Positions 8,589 to 17,681 are shown, counted from the stretch's first letter. The stretch: DNA of 64,000 bases from Afifella marina DSM 2698 (GCF_900102695.1 NZ_FMVW01000003.1:1-64000); one strand, 5' to 3'. The notes: a model not told the origin generated them from the sequence alone. Numbers and translations are program-made.

Positions 8589-9770
8589 TTAATGAACGGG
8601 ATTGCAGGAAGGCGTCAGAGCCGTGCTCTTGCTTGCCCTGACGGCGGTCAGCGCCGCGGCGATGGCGAGAAGCGGAAACAGAGCGGCGGTCATCGGCACC
8701 AGGGCAAGGCCCGGCCGATGTTCGATGACCAGGCCGCCCGCCCAGGCGCCGATGACGTTGCCGAGATTAAAGGCCCCGATATTGAAGCTCGAGGCGAGGC
8801 TCTGGCCGGCGCCTTCCGCCTTCGACAGCACCCACATCTGCAAGGGCGCGACCGTGGCAAAACCCGCAGCACCGAGGAGACCGGTGAAGACGATCGTCGC
8901 AATCGGGCTGTCGAGGGCAAAGGTCATCGCCGCCAGAACGAGGGCGAGCGCCGCCAGCGTGGCGAGCATGGCGCGGACCAGGTCGCTGTCGGCCAGCCTG
9001 CCGCCGAGCAGGTTGCCGACGACCAGCCCGCCGCCGAAGACCAACAAGATCGGCGAAACCGCGGCCTCATGGAAATCGCCGATCTGCGTCAAGAGCGGCG
9101 CGATATAAGTGAAGACGGCGAAGACGCCGGCATAGCCGAGAACGGTCGTCAGGAGACCGAGCAGCACGGGACGGCGGACGATGGCGCGCAGATCGGAGCT
9201 CCAGCTGGAGGTTTCCGGTCGCGCCCGGTCCTGCGGAACCAGGGCGGCAAGCACGACAAGCGCGACCAGACCCACAAGCGTCACCGCCCAGAAGGTCGCG
9301 CGCCAGCCATAATGCTGACCGAGCCAGGTGCCGAAGGGCACCCCGAGAACGGTTGCGACGGTCAGGCCCGTGAACATGATCGAAATAGCGGAACCGCGCT
9401 TGTCCTCGGCCACCAGCCCGGTCGCGACCACGGCACCGACGCCGAAGAAGGTGCCGTGCGTCAGCGCGGTCAACACGCGCGCGGCCATCAGCAAGCCATA
9501 AGTCGGCGCGAGCGCGCAGGCGGCGTTGCCCAGAACGAAAATGACCATCAGACCGACGAGCACATGCTTGCGCGGCCAGCCCCCGGAAAAAACGGTCAGA
9601 ACCGGCGCGCCGATGGTCACACCGAGGGCATAGCCGGATATCAAGAGACCGCTCGCAGCGATCGTGACGTCGAGCTCTCGGCCGATCTCAAGCAGGAGGC
9701 CCATAATGACGAATTCTGTGACGCCGCTGCCGAAGGCTCCGACCGTCAGGGCGTAGAGCGCCAGCGGCAT
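8589..9770 (-). CDS. MFS transporter, DHA1 family (AraJ/YdhP-like)
   Basis: 393-residue inner-membrane transporter with about 12 hydrophobic helices. The motif GVTEFVIMGLL near residue 16 and the loop-2 region GWPRKHVL fit DHA1 sugar-efflux or drug-efflux permeases; HGTFFGVGAVVATGLV is the conserved helix 4 segment. The ATG at 9770 was preferred over an upstream in-frame TTG because GGAGAT precedes it. It is co-transcribed with the aldo/keto reductase and divergent from a LysR regulator, a common arrangement for a small inducible export system. Confidence 0.88.
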   Translation of the reverse strand: MPLALYALTVGAFGSGVTEFVIMGLLLEIGRELDVTIAASGLLISGYALGVTIGAPVLTVFSGGWPRKHVLVGLMVIFVLGNAACALAPTYGLLMAARVLTALTHGTFFGVGAVVATGLVAEDKRGSAISIMFTGLTVATVLGVPFGTWLGQHYGWRATFWAVTLVGLVALVVLAALVPQDRARPETSSWSSDLRAIVRRPVLLGLLTTVLGYAGVFAVFTYIAPLLTQIGDFHEAAVSPILLVFGGGLVVGNLLGGRLADSDLVRAMLATLAALALVLAAMTFALDSPIATIVFTGLLGAAGFATVAPLQMWVLSKAEGAGQSLASSFNIGAFNLGNVIGAWAGGLVIEHRPGLALVPMTAALFPLLAIAAALTAVRASKSTALTPSCNPVH

Positions 9771-9863
9771 GACGCGATCTCCATCTTCATCCGCAACGAT
9801 TTCCCGCAAGGTAGAGATTCAGCGTTGGATGAAATAGAATGCGCCTGAGAACATCACTTATGA

Positions 9864-9875
9864 GATGAATTCATC
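9864..9875. promoter_or_regulatory. Perfect 12-base palindrome GATGAATTCATC in the divergent promoter
   Basis: GATGAATTCATC is its own reverse complement and sits directly before the LysR start codon, in the 105-base gap shared with the MFS/AKR operon. A LysR-type autoregulatory site at this position is plausible, since these regulators bind dyads near their own start. Confidence 0.4.
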
Positions 9876-10781
9876 GTGGGGCGGCTGGAGGTCAATCGGT
9901 CCGGGGAGATGGAGGTGTTCGTCCGCGTGGTCGAGCTCGGCGGCTTCTCGCCCGCTGCGCGCGCCGCAGGGATGACGCCTTCGGCGGTGAGCAAGCTCAT
10001 GAGCCGCCTGGAAAGCCGGCTCGGCACGAGATTGCTCAACCGCTCGACGCGCCAACACCAGCTCACGCCGGAAGGCTGCGCATTCTATGAACGGGCGACG
10101 CGCCTCCTCGCCGATCTGGAGGATGCCGAGAGGGTGGCCGGTCTCGGCGAGCAGGCGGTCGGTCGCGTGCGCCTCAATACCAGCGCCTCCTATGCCCATC
10201 ACATCCTCGCGCCGCTGCTGCCGGCGTTCCTTCAGCGCTATCCGGGGGTGACGCTCGACCTCGTCCAGACCGATGCGGTCATCGATCTGCTGGCCGAGCG
10301 CACTGATGTCGCGATCCGGGCCGGACCGATGAAAAGCTCCCGCCTCGTCGCGCGCAAGCTCGGGGAGACGCCGCTCACCATCGTCGCCGCGCCCTCCTAT
10401 CTGGCACGCTGCGGCGAGCCACATTCGATCGCCGATCTCGACGCGCACACTTGCATCGACTTCGGCTATCCGCGCGCCGTCGATGGATGGTCATTGCGGG
10501 AAAACGGCAAAACCGTCGTGGTGCCGGCGACGGGCCGCGTGCAGGCCAGCGACGGCGAGAGCCTGCGCCGGCTTGCTTTAGCCGGTGTCGGCATCACCCG
10601 CCTCGCCGCCTTCACCGTGCGCGAAGACATGAGCGCCGGCCGCCTCGTGCCGGTCCTCGCCCATCTCGATGCAGGCGAGAAGGAAGCCTTCCACGCCGTC
10701 TATCTCGGCCAGGGCGGCCCGCTGCCATCGCGGGTGCGGGCACTGCTCGATTTCCTGGCGGAACACGGCAGGGTGACATGA
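9876..10781 (+). CDS. LysR-family transcriptional regulator
   Basis: 301-residue regulator with an N-terminal winged helix (MEVFVRVVELGGFSPAARAAG, then SAVSKLMSRLESRLGTRLLNR) and a C-terminal effector domain of the CrgA/AaeR type. I kept the GTG start at 9876, which gives the usual leader before MEVFVRVV; the ATG at 9909 would cut into the first helix and has its GGGGAG too close. It is divergent from the MFS-AKR pair, which is the probable target. Confidence 0.88.
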   Translation: MGRLEVNRSGEMEVFVRVVELGGFSPAARAAGMTPSAVSKLMSRLESRLGTRLLNRSTRQHQLTPEGCAFYERATRLLADLEDAERVAGLGEQAVGRVRLNTSASYAHHILAPLLPAFLQRYPGVTLDLVQTDAVIDLLAERTDVAIRAGPMKSSRLVARKLGETPLTIVAAPSYLARCGEPHSIADLDAHTCIDFGYPRAVDGWSLRENGKTVVVPATGRVQASDGESLRRLALAGVGITRLAAFTVREDMSAGRLVPVLAHLDAGEKEAFHAVYLGQGGPLPSRVRALLDFLAEHGRVT

Positions 10782-11060
10782 GCGGTGGCGACCAATGTCG
10801 TGAGATGGCCGTGTCATGCAACACCTGCGCCCGGTCAGCGGACGAAGGTGCCCTATCAGCCGCCTTGTAGAGCCGCAGGCTCAGACAGAAAAGAAAGGCC
10901 GATTCTGAGGCATCTCAGTAATGCCACCGGCTTAGCGTGCATGATCGAGAGGGGAAATGGCGCGCCTCGAAGGAGAGACTTCGAACGCGCTTTTCGAAAC
11001 GCTGGAGGATTGGAACACTCAACTCAAGCACCGAAGCTATGATCTCCGGGGGCCAAAACC
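10782..11060. other. Left junction region of the island, candidate oriT
   Basis: No gene is supportable in these 279 bases. GCGCGCCTCGAA (10960-10971) and TTCGAACGCGC (10980-10990) form an imperfect inverted repeat with an eight-base loop just upstream of the MobC-like gene and relaxase. This is where MOBP-type systems usually carry their transfer origin. The island's left end should also lie here or slightly left, but I saw no clear copy of the tRNA-Arg 3' end. Confidence 0.35.
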
Positions 11061-11543
11061 ATGACGGCCCGGAAGATCAGCAAATCTGCCGCCTCAAAGC
11101 CGTTTCCCGTCCGTTTGACGGATACCGAGCGCGCGGATCTTGAGCACCGCTCCGGCAGCACTCCCGTCGGCACCTACGTCAAGCAGGTTCTCTTCGACGG
11201 TTCCGATACGAAGCGCCGCAGCGTTCGTGCTCCTGTTAAAGACCATGCCGCGCTAGCGTCAATGCTGGCGCGTATGGGGGCAAGCCGCTCGGCGGAATGG
11301 CTGGCGACGCTTGCGCACGCTGCCGAAAGCGGCACGCTTCCCGTCGACAAGGAAACGACAGAGAAGCTGCGGCAAGCCTGCCATGATGTGCTGGTGATCC
11401 GGATGCTGCTCATGCAGGCACTCGGGATGCATGCCGACCATGATGATCATCATCATGACGATGATCGCGATGATGATGGTCAGCGCCCAGGCGGTCCGTT
11501 TACTCGTGCCAGCCATCATCGTCGGCGGGACGACGATCAATGA
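11061..11543 (+). CDS. MobC-like relaxosome accessory protein
   Basis: 160 residues. The N-terminal part (PFPVRLTDTERADLEHRSG, then PVGTYVKQVLF) looks like the ribbon-helix-helix DNA-binding start of MobC-type plasmid mobilisation proteins; residues about 60-130 are helical. The C-terminus is odd: a His/Asp-rich run (HADHDDHHHDDDRDDD) that could bind metal. The stop overlaps the relaxase start (ATGA), so the two are translationally coupled. It probably helps the relaxase to open oriT. Confidence 0.7.
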   Translation: MTARKISKSAASKPFPVRLTDTERADLEHRSGSTPVGTYVKQVLFDGSDTKRRSVRAPVKDHAALASMLARMGASRSAEWLATLAHAAESGTLPVDKETTEKLRQACHDVLVIRMLLMQALGMHADHDDHHHDDDRDDDGQRPGGPFTRASHHRRRDDDQ

Positions 11544-12820
11544 TCCTCAAGGGTTCGCAGCGCGGCGGGGCGAAGCAGCTATCGCTGCATCTGATGAATG
11601 ACCGCGACAACGATCACGTCACGGTGCAAGAGCTGCGCGGCTTTATTGCCCGCGACCTGCATGGTGCGCTTGCCGAGAGCCACGCGATCTCCAAGGGCAC
11701 GAAATGCGTGCAGTTCATGTTCTCGCTCAGTCTCAATCCACCGAAAGAGGTTGTTGCTGGCGAGGATGATTTCCGGCGCGCCGCCGATGAAGCGGAAAAG
11801 CGTCTCGGACTGGAAGGTCAGCCGCGCGCCATTGTCCTTCACGAGAAGGAAGGGCGTCGCCATGCGCACGTCGTATGGTCGCGGATCAATCCGGAGACGA
11901 TGACGGCGATCAACCTGCCGCACTTCAAGCGCAAGCTGAACGATCTCGCTCGCGAGCTGTACCTCGAACATGACTGGACGTTGCCGGAAGGATTGCGCCG
12001 CGACGGCGGCAAGAGCCCGCTCAATTTTACCCTGGCCGAGTGGCAGCAGGCCAAGCGGCTGAAGCTCGATCCACGCGAGATCAAGCAGTCGTTTCAGGAC
12101 GCGTGGCAGCGTTCCGACGATGCGAAGTCCTTTGCCGCAGCCCTGCGCGAGCGCGGCTATTTCCTCGCACGGGGAGACCGGCGCGGCTTCGTGGCCCTCG
12201 ACGTCCACGGCGAAGTCTTTGCCGTGGCGAGGTGGGCAGGAGTGCGGACCAAAGAGGTCCGGGAGCGGCTCGGCGACGAGAACGCCCTGCGCCCCCTCCC
12301 CGAGGTGCGGGACCGGACCAAAACCCTCGTCTCGGACAAGTTGCAGGAGTTCATCGACGATGTGGATCAGCGGCACATCGAGGAGTTCCACCCTCTTGCC
12401 GAAGAGCGGACGCGGATGGTTCGGGCGCATAGAGTCGAACGTCAAAGCCTGCGGGACAGGCAGAAATTGCGCTGGCAAGACGAACAGAAGGAGCGGTCCA
12501 ACCGCTTCGCCACAGGCCTGCGCGGCTTGTGGGGCCGTCTGACCGGAACGACGGCGGCTGTTCGCAAGCAGAACGAAGCCGAACGATGGCAATGCGTCAT
12601 CCGGGATCGGGATCAGCGAGACGGTCTGATCATGACGCAGATGAATGAGCGTCGGAATCTGCAGAAGAGGATCGACTCGCTGCGCAGGCGGCACGCTCAG
12701 AACCGCCGCATCCTCGCCCGCGAAATCACCCAGGCACTGCACCGGATCGAACAGGAACAGGATCGCAGTGCGCGCGACCAGACGCGCCGCCGCGACCGGT
12801 CACTGTCGCCTCCGCGATAG
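11540..12820 (+). CDS. MobA/VirD2-type relaxase (MOBP-like)
   Basis: 426-residue DNA-nicking protein. The metal-binding histidine motif is in EKEGRRHAHVVWSRINPET (HxH plus an upstream His in VLHEKEG), and the nucleophilic tyrosine should lie N-terminally, although no unequivocal Tyr motif stands out in the first 60 residues. The C-terminal third is charged and coiled-coil-like (many R, Q, E). It is flanked by a MobC-like gene and a VirD4-like coupling protein, so it is the initiator of conjugative DNA processing for this island. Confidence 0.8.
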   Translation: MILKGSQRGGAKQLSLHLMNDRDNDHVTVQELRGFIARDLHGALAESHAISKGTKCVQFMFSLSLNPPKEVVAGEDDFRRAADEAEKRLGLEGQPRAIVLHEKEGRRHAHVVWSRINPETMTAINLPHFKRKLNDLARELYLEHDWTLPEGLRRDGGKSPLNFTLAEWQQAKRLKLDPREIKQSFQDAWQRSDDAKSFAAALRERGYFLARGDRRGFVALDVHGEVFAVARWAGVRTKEVRERLGDENALRPLPEVRDRTKTLVSDKLQEFIDDVDQRHIEEFHPLAEERTRMVRAHRVERQSLRDRQKLRWQDEQKERSNRFATGLRGLWGRLTGTTAAVRKQNEAERWQCVIRDRDQRDGLIMTQMNERRNLQKRIDSLRRRHAQNRRILAREITQALHRIEQEQDRSARDQTRRRDRSLSPPR

Positions 12821-12909
12821 CCGGATTTGGCCATGACCTGACCGGAGATCTACCCTCGGCCTGCCCAATAGATTGCGCCTCCTGATCAACACTTATCTGG
12901 AGGTATTTC

Positions 12910-14682
12910 ATGCCACGCTATCTGGTTCAGACCCTGGCTGTCACCGGAACATTGTTCCTGCACTTCATCTTGCTGAATTCCGGGGCCTATACGCCGCACA
13001 ATGACTACTTTCCAGACCTGACGCCTGCGCGTTTCTTCGCCATCGCCCTGTCGGGCGGGACCGGCTTCGCGATCGGCTGGTTCTTTTCGCCTGGAATGCG
13101 CACTGTGCGCCTGTCGATCCTTGCCGCGGCCGGGAGCCTGACGGTGCTGGCCGCCTTGTCTGACCATGGCAGTCTCGGATGGAGTTTGACCGCTCTCGCA
13201 TCCGCAGCCGCATTTTTCGGTGGGCTGGGCTACTGGGCCGGGACCGCCTTCAAAGCATTGGCCAAACTGCCCAATACCTTTGGTTCGTCCGAATGGGCCG
13301 ACCTCGATCACCTGCTCGACAACAACATGGTTGGCGATGACGGCTTGCGCCTTGGAGCGTTCGGCGCGGACGCCGCGGCTCACACACTCACCTATCATGG
13401 CGATCGCCATCTTCTGACATCGGCTCCGACACGGTCCGGCAAGGGAACGTCGGCGATCATTCCCAACCTGCTCACCTATGAAGGGTCAATGCTGGTCATC
13501 GACCCCAAGGGTGAAAATGCCCTGATCACCGCCAAACACCGTGAAGCCATGGGGCAGCGCGTTTTCGTCGTTGATCCGTGGCTGATCTGTCATGCCGCGG
13601 GACTGGAACCGGCAAGGTTCAATCCGCTCGACTGGCTGGTCAACGGTGATGTCGACATCACCGAAAACGCCATGCTCCTGGCCGACGCCCTGATCGTGCC
13701 GACAGGCGAGCACGACCAGTTCTGGGTCGAGGAAGCCAGATCAATCCTGCAGGGGCTGATCCTGTTTGTCGCCACCGACAAGTCGGAGGCACGGAACCGG
13801 CATCTCGGTCGCGTCCGCGATCTGCTGCTGCTCGATGGCGAGGACATGCGCAAGCTGTTTGAGCGCATGTTGCGGTCCCCGCACCATATCGTCGCCAGCA
13901 CCGGCGCGCGCTGCCTGCAGAAAGAAGAACGTCTCCTCGCGAATGTCATCGCCTCGGCCCAGGCACAGACCCATTTTCTGGACAGTGCCCGTATTCGCGA
14001 GAGCCTGTCCGCTTCGGACTTCAGGTTCGAGGATCTGAAAACGACGCCGACGACGATCTATCTGGTTCTGCCCTCCGACCGGTTGAACGCTTTCGGTCGG
14101 TGGCTTCGGCTGCTCATTCAGCAGGCCATCACCGTCAATGCCCGCAATATCGAGGTCAGGCCAGCGAAGCCTGTGCTTTTCATCCTCGACGAGATGCCGG
14201 CCCTGGGTCGCCTTGCGATGGTCGAGCAGGCCTTCGGCCTGATGGCGGGTTATGGCTTTCAGCTCTGGGGCATTGTTCAGGACCTGAGCCAGCTCAAGCG
14301 CATTTATGGCGATGGCTGGGAGACCTTCATCAGCAATGCCGGCGTGCTCCAGTATTTCGGCAGCCGCGATACGATCACGGCGGACTACTTCTCGGCGCTG
14401 TGCGGCGTCACGACGGTCTGGAATTTCAGCAGCGCGGTAGCGCGGGTGTTCGGCAGCAGCAGCGGCCAGGGTGGTGGTGGCTCGTCAAGCTCCATCAGCA
14501 ACACCGACACCACGGCGGCTGCGCAGCGCAAGCTTGCCTATCCGGACGAGTTGATGCGCCTGCCGAAGAGCGAGCAGCTCCTGCTGATTGAAAATCTGAA
14601 CCCAATCATCGGCCGCAAGCGGCCGTGGTTCGAGGATGACGATTTAAAACCTCTCGGCCGCAATCTGCACGAGTCCGGCTAA
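12910..14682 (+). CDS. VirD4/TraG-type coupling protein
   Basis: 590-residue ATPase that brings the relaxase-DNA complex to a type IV secretion channel. Several hydrophobic segments lie in residues 8-110; Walker A is TSAPTRSGKGTS at about 172 and Walker B is VLFILDEMPALGR. NPLDWL and DQFWVEEAR are typical TraG/VirD4 marks. GGAGG precedes the ATG. A Ser/Gly-rich stretch near residue 520 is likely a flexible linker. No mating-channel genes follow, so the island would need a helper. Confidence 0.9.
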   Translation: MPRYLVQTLAVTGTLFLHFILLNSGAYTPHNDYFPDLTPARFFAIALSGGTGFAIGWFFSPGMRTVRLSILAAAGSLTVLAALSDHGSLGWSLTALASAAAFFGGLGYWAGTAFKALAKLPNTFGSSEWADLDHLLDNNMVGDDGLRLGAFGADAAAHTLTYHGDRHLLTSAPTRSGKGTSAIIPNLLTYEGSMLVIDPKGENALITAKHREAMGQRVFVVDPWLICHAAGLEPARFNPLDWLVNGDVDITENAMLLADALIVPTGEHDQFWVEEARSILQGLILFVATDKSEARNRHLGRVRDLLLLDGEDMRKLFERMLRSPHHIVASTGARCLQKEERLLANVIASAQAQTHFLDSARIRESLSASDFRFEDLKTTPTTIYLVLPSDRLNAFGRWLRLLIQQAITVNARNIEVRPAKPVLFILDEMPALGRLAMVEQAFGLMAGYGFQLWGIVQDLSQLKRIYGDGWETFISNAGVLQYFGSRDTITADYFSALCGVTTVWNFSSAVARVFGSSSGQGGGGSSSSISNTDTTAAAQRKLAYPDELMRLPKSEQLLLIENLNPIIGRKRPWFEDDDLKPLGRNLHESG

Positions 14683-14740
14683 ACCGCATGGCCGGCACTG
14701 TCCGGCCATGCCTTCCATTTGAGCGATAGGAGCGTTCCCG

Positions 14741-15040
14741 ATGAATGAGCGGGAGGTGAAGAAGCGTTTTGCCCTGGCCGCCGACAATCAACGCAAGACC
14801 GTCATTCGCGACAAAGACAATGCCTCGCTGCAACCGCGACCGCCGGCACAAGCCAAACGTCCCGCGCCCAACCTCGCCCCGCCGGGGATGTCGGGTATCA
14901 AACCGGCCTCAAGGATCGGGCGCTCTCCGGCCCCGCCAAAGCCAAAACGGTTCACACTGGGCAAGGGAAATGATCTGACAGGCACATTCAAGCCGTTGGC
15001 AAGGCCGGGCAAGGACAAGAGCCGCGACCACAACCGGTGA
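14741..15040 (+). CDS. Small basic Pro/Lys-rich protein of the mobilisation cluster
   Basis: 99 residues, starting at an ATG with AGGAG upstream, following the coupling-protein gene by 58 bases. It is rich in Pro, Lys and Arg, without membrane segments or motifs I recognise, and ends in a strongly basic tail. The composition suggests a nucleic-acid-binding or disordered accessory protein. Function unknown. Confidence 0.6.
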   Translation: MNEREVKKRFALAADNQRKTVIRDKDNASLQPRPPAQAKRPAPNLAPPGMSGIKPASRIGRSPAPPKPKRFTLGKGNDLTGTFKPLARPGKDKSRDHNR

Positions 15041-15174
15041 GTCGTGTGACGTGCGGCCATCCGAGTACCGGTAAACGCGGTACCTGCTAAAACTGGCTGG
15101 ATTCCGGAGAATGTCTGCTACCGACTGAGGGCTGCTCTCCAATTCGCGCAAACGCTGCCAGTCTGACCAGACCA

Positions 15175-16035
15175 CTAGAATTGTTCAACCTTGCCCCAGA
15201 CAATCGGCCATGTTTCACCGAACGCCTTCAAGCCGAGCCATCTATGGCCGGCATAGTCAGTCTCCGTATAGGCAGGATAACCGCGCCCCCGTTCCAATTC
15301 CTCAACGACGGGAGCATCAGTCAAGGGAGCTGCATATAGGAGAACCTTCTCCTCTTGGGCGAAACGATTGCCTTCTCGCGTTTTCCAAAGCTGGAGCGGT
15401 TCCCTGACGGCAGCCAGAAGTTCCGGCGTCGGCGTTGGCCGATCAAGGCCACTGTCGATAGACGCAACCAACGCCGCCATATCAGGCGGCAAGCCTGTGA
15501 CAGCTTTGATCCTGCCCTGGGACTTGTAGATGATCGTCGGATAGCCCCATCCGAAGCCTGTCGATGAGCCGCCGCCGCCGGACACGAAAGGTCTGATATA
15601 TGGCCCGACCGAGGAAATCGTCGTTTCGTTGATACCCGACGTCAGATCAAGCTGTGCCGTCGACACGCCTTCAGTTTTCGGTTCGTTGTTCTGATATGGG
15701 ATCAGCTGATTGTCGCCATCATGGAAATAGGTGCTGTAGGCAATCTTGATCTGCAATTCCGACCGATCGTTTTGCCAAACAAAACGAAAATCGCAGTCGG
15801 GCGCCTGTTCCCGAATGGCCTGATAGAGCGCTCTACAAACGCCGCACCACGGCGCGGCGATCACATAGGCGGCCTTCTGACTCTGACGGTTGGTTGATGC
15901 CCAAAGAGCGCGGGAGAGATTGTCATAGACGCTCTCCGGCGAGTGCTTCAGGTCGAACGCGTAGCCGGAGCTGGCGCCCATCATGGTGGCAACGGCCGCA
16001 CCACCCGATGAAAGGAGAAAATCTCGTCTGTTCAT
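15175..16035 (-). CDS. Tat-exported thioredoxin-fold protein with WCGVC motif
   Basis: 286 residues. The N-terminus MNRRDFLLSSGGAAVATMM is a twin-arginine signal, cleaved near SGYA. APWCGVCRALYQAI (residues about 61-74) is a thioredoxin-like CxxC active site (CGVC), and GWGYPTIIY carries the cis-proline segment expected in the fold. A Gly/Ser-rich insert (SGGGGSSTGFG) precedes it. It is the distal gene of a minus-strand cluster of exported proteins inside the island. A periplasmic disulfide isomerase or oxidase acting on its exported neighbours is the simplest reading, but that is inference. Confidence 0.7.
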   Translation of the reverse strand: MNRRDFLLSSGGAAVATMMGASSGYAFDLKHSPESVYDNLSRALWASTNRQSQKAAYVIAAPWCGVCRALYQAIREQAPDCDFRFVWQNDRSELQIKIAYSTYFHDGDNQLIPYQNNEPKTEGVSTAQLDLTSGINETTISSVGPYIRPFVSGGGGSSTGFGWGYPTIIYKSQGRIKAVTGLPPDMAALVASIDSGLDRPTPTPELLAAVREPLQLWKTREGNRFAQEEKVLLYAAPLTDAPVVEELERGRGYPAYTETDYAGHRWLGLKAFGETWPIVWGKVEQF

Positions 16036-16134
16036 GTTTGCACCCCTTGCAGCGTGAGCGAATCCTGTAGGAATGGCGAGCGGGACGCAAACGCTACTGA
16101 TGACGCCGTGTGATTTCGTCGTGCCTGCTTCCGC

Positions 16135-17229
16135 CTATAGCTTGGGGGCTTCACCGACGGCACCGGCTACGCTCTGATAAAGGGCGGCAAGCGTCTGATG
16201 CTCGCCGATTGACCAGGTGCGCCAGAAGTTGTCCCATATTTCATCGGGATCCGCGATCCATTGTAAGAGATTGGACGCTAGGCCAGTATTCGGCTTTGTG
16301 CCGATGCGCATATTGGTTAATGGGCCGCAATAGAGGTTAATCGTGCTCCTATAGGTTTGACCTTTCTGTAGCCATTCAAACTGTATCTCCTGTAATGACC
16401 GGCTTTTACAGGCTCGTCTACGTTCTCTGCTGTCAGTTAGATTATTCCCCTGACGATCATAGGCGCGTTCTTCACTGTTGGATGTTAGGGGCGAACCGTA
16501 TTTGTCGAGCAACGCCTGTTTGAGCGTCAATTCGCTTAGCTTGGCCGATTCTGGAATCTTCCAGTCTCGGCCGACAATCATCACCTTCGCCGTCTCGGTT
16601 TCGGAATAGGCTATGCTTATTGTATCACTCTCGTCGTCTCCCGCGCCTTTGTCGAAATAGTGGGTTTCCAGCGTCCACCCTTCCGAGCCGGTCGCAACGC
16701 GCGTCGACTCTTCATCATGCTCGTATCCGGCATCTTTGAGAACGGCTTCCACATCGGCACGGCTCATACCTGTTTTGATGCCGAGGATATCAAGGTTGTC
16801 GATTGTCACCCGGCGATCCTCGTCCCGCAGCGGGCGTAATCCCGCGACCAATTCGGCCTCAGCTAGGGGTGTTCCGCCCGTGAAAGTCACTTTCATACTG
16901 TCAGGTCCGGCACGTTCCATCTGAAAGGAAAGTGCAGAGGGACATTTATCAGGGGTGCCGTACGAACCGTTCAGATGAACATCATCGACGGCCGGGTTCG
17001 GATATTGATAGACATATTGACATCTGCCGTATCCGATTGGCTCCCATCCCTTTAAGTCAACTTCGAGACGGCCGACACCTTCGATATTTGTGAGCTGCAA
17101 ATTGATCGAATCACGACCCTGCTTGTATCCTCCGAACCAAACACCGCCGGCATTCTGTGCGTGGGCAGACACCCCGCAGATTAAGTATGCCGCAAACGCG
17201 CAGACAGTCGTTCGCATGGTTGTCTGCAT
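16135..17229 (-). CDS. Exported protein of unknown function
   Basis: 364 residues with a Sec signal peptide (TTVCAFAAYLICGVSAHAQ, cleavage after about residue 24). The mature protein has several cysteines (GRCQYVY, DKCPSAL, RRACKSR, LYCGPL) that could form disulfides, fitting the neighbouring thioredoxin-like gene. GIKTGMSRADVEAVLKDAGY resembles the short helix pattern of SmpA/OmlA-like repeats. AGGAG lies upstream of the ATG. I do not recognise the family. Confidence 0.6.
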   Translation of the reverse strand: MQTTMRTTVCAFAAYLICGVSAHAQNAGGVWFGGYKQGRDSINLQLTNIEGVGRLEVDLKGWEPIGYGRCQYVYQYPNPAVDDVHLNGSYGTPDKCPSALSFQMERAGPDSMKVTFTGGTPLAEAELVAGLRPLRDEDRRVTIDNLDILGIKTGMSRADVEAVLKDAGYEHDEESTRVATGSEGWTLETHYFDKGAGDDESDTISIAYSETETAKVMIVGRDWKIPESAKLSELTLKQALLDKYGSPLTSNSEERAYDRQGNNLTDSRERRRACKSRSLQEIQFEWLQKGQTYRSTINLYCGPLTNMRIGTKPNTGLASNLLQWIADPDEIWDNFWRTWSIGEHQTLAALYQSVAGAVGEAPKL

Positions 17230-17241
17230 ATCTTGCTTCTC

Positions 17242-17451
17242 CTAACCGCGGATGCCTGCGCCAAGGCCACTCGGATTCTCTGCTTTGCCCTTCTGTTGGC
17301 CCTTCTTGTATGCCTCCACCTGCGCGCGGGTTTGTGCGTTCAGGTATTTGATGAGTCCGGTGTCTTCGGCATGAGCAGAATCGGAGAACACCGCACCAAG
17401 TGAAAAAGACGCGGCCAGGGCGAGAACGATCGATCGGATGGGTTTGGGCAT
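17242..17451 (-). CDS. Small exported protein, tandem paralogue B
   Basis: 69 residues with a signal peptide ending in SAHA. The mature part is only about 41 residues and nearly duplicates the gene upstream: EDTGLIKYLNAQTRAQVEAY, then a Lys-rich spacer, then NPSGLGAGIRG at the very C-terminus. I chose the ATG at 17451 because GAGAGGAAAG precedes it; an upstream TTG/ATG pair lies in the overlap with the paralogue. Function unknown; the strictly kept C-terminal NPSGxGAGIRG suggests a recognition or interaction tail. Confidence 0.65.
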   Translation of the reverse strand: MPKPIRSIVLALAASFSLGAVFSDSAHAEDTGLIKYLNAQTRAQVEAYKKGQQKGKAENPSGLGAGIRG

Positions 17452-17465
17452 AATCTTTCCTCTCA

Positions 17466-17672
17466 TCAACCGCGAATGCCTGCGCCCATGCCGCTCGGAT
17501 TAGACGACTTCTCCGACTTGTTCTTACCAAGGCTCTTCTTATACGCCTCGACCTGCGCACGGGTTTGAGCATTCAGGTAGTTGACGAGGCCCGCGTCTTC
17601 TGCAAAGGCAGGCGCAGCGAACATGCCGCTGATCGCCACGACCACCGCGGCGCGAATGATGATTTGCTTCAT
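17466..17672 (-). CDS. Small exported protein, tandem paralogue A
   Basis: 68 residues, signal peptide MKQIIIRAAVVVAISGMF ending at PAFA, then EDAGLVNYLNAQTRAQVEAY, a Lys/Ser spacer, and NPSGMGAGIRG. The high match to the adjacent gene shows recent tandem duplication or strong constraint. It shares its first residues (MKQII) with the lipoprotein just upstream. No cysteines and no known domain. Probably periplasmic or secreted. Confidence 0.65.
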   Translation of the reverse strand: MKQIIIRAAVVVAISGMFAAPAFAEDAGLVNYLNAQTRAQVEAYKKSLGKNKSEKSSNPSGMGAGIRG

Positions 17673-17681
17673 TGTCGCCCC

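Noticed and set aside
1-10781. Many long open frames opposite to liv, dehydrogenase, MFS and LysR genes
   Set aside because: High GC content produces long shadow frames; all are Arg/Pro/His-rich, overlap strong genes completely and have no ribosome sites.
10921-11040. Possible attL, as a partial likeness to the tRNA-Arg 3' end (GGAGGATTGGAAC against GGAGAGGATTCGAAC)
   Set aside because: The match needs gaps and mismatches and has no exact core longer than about five bases; serine integrases need little homology, so it is undecided.
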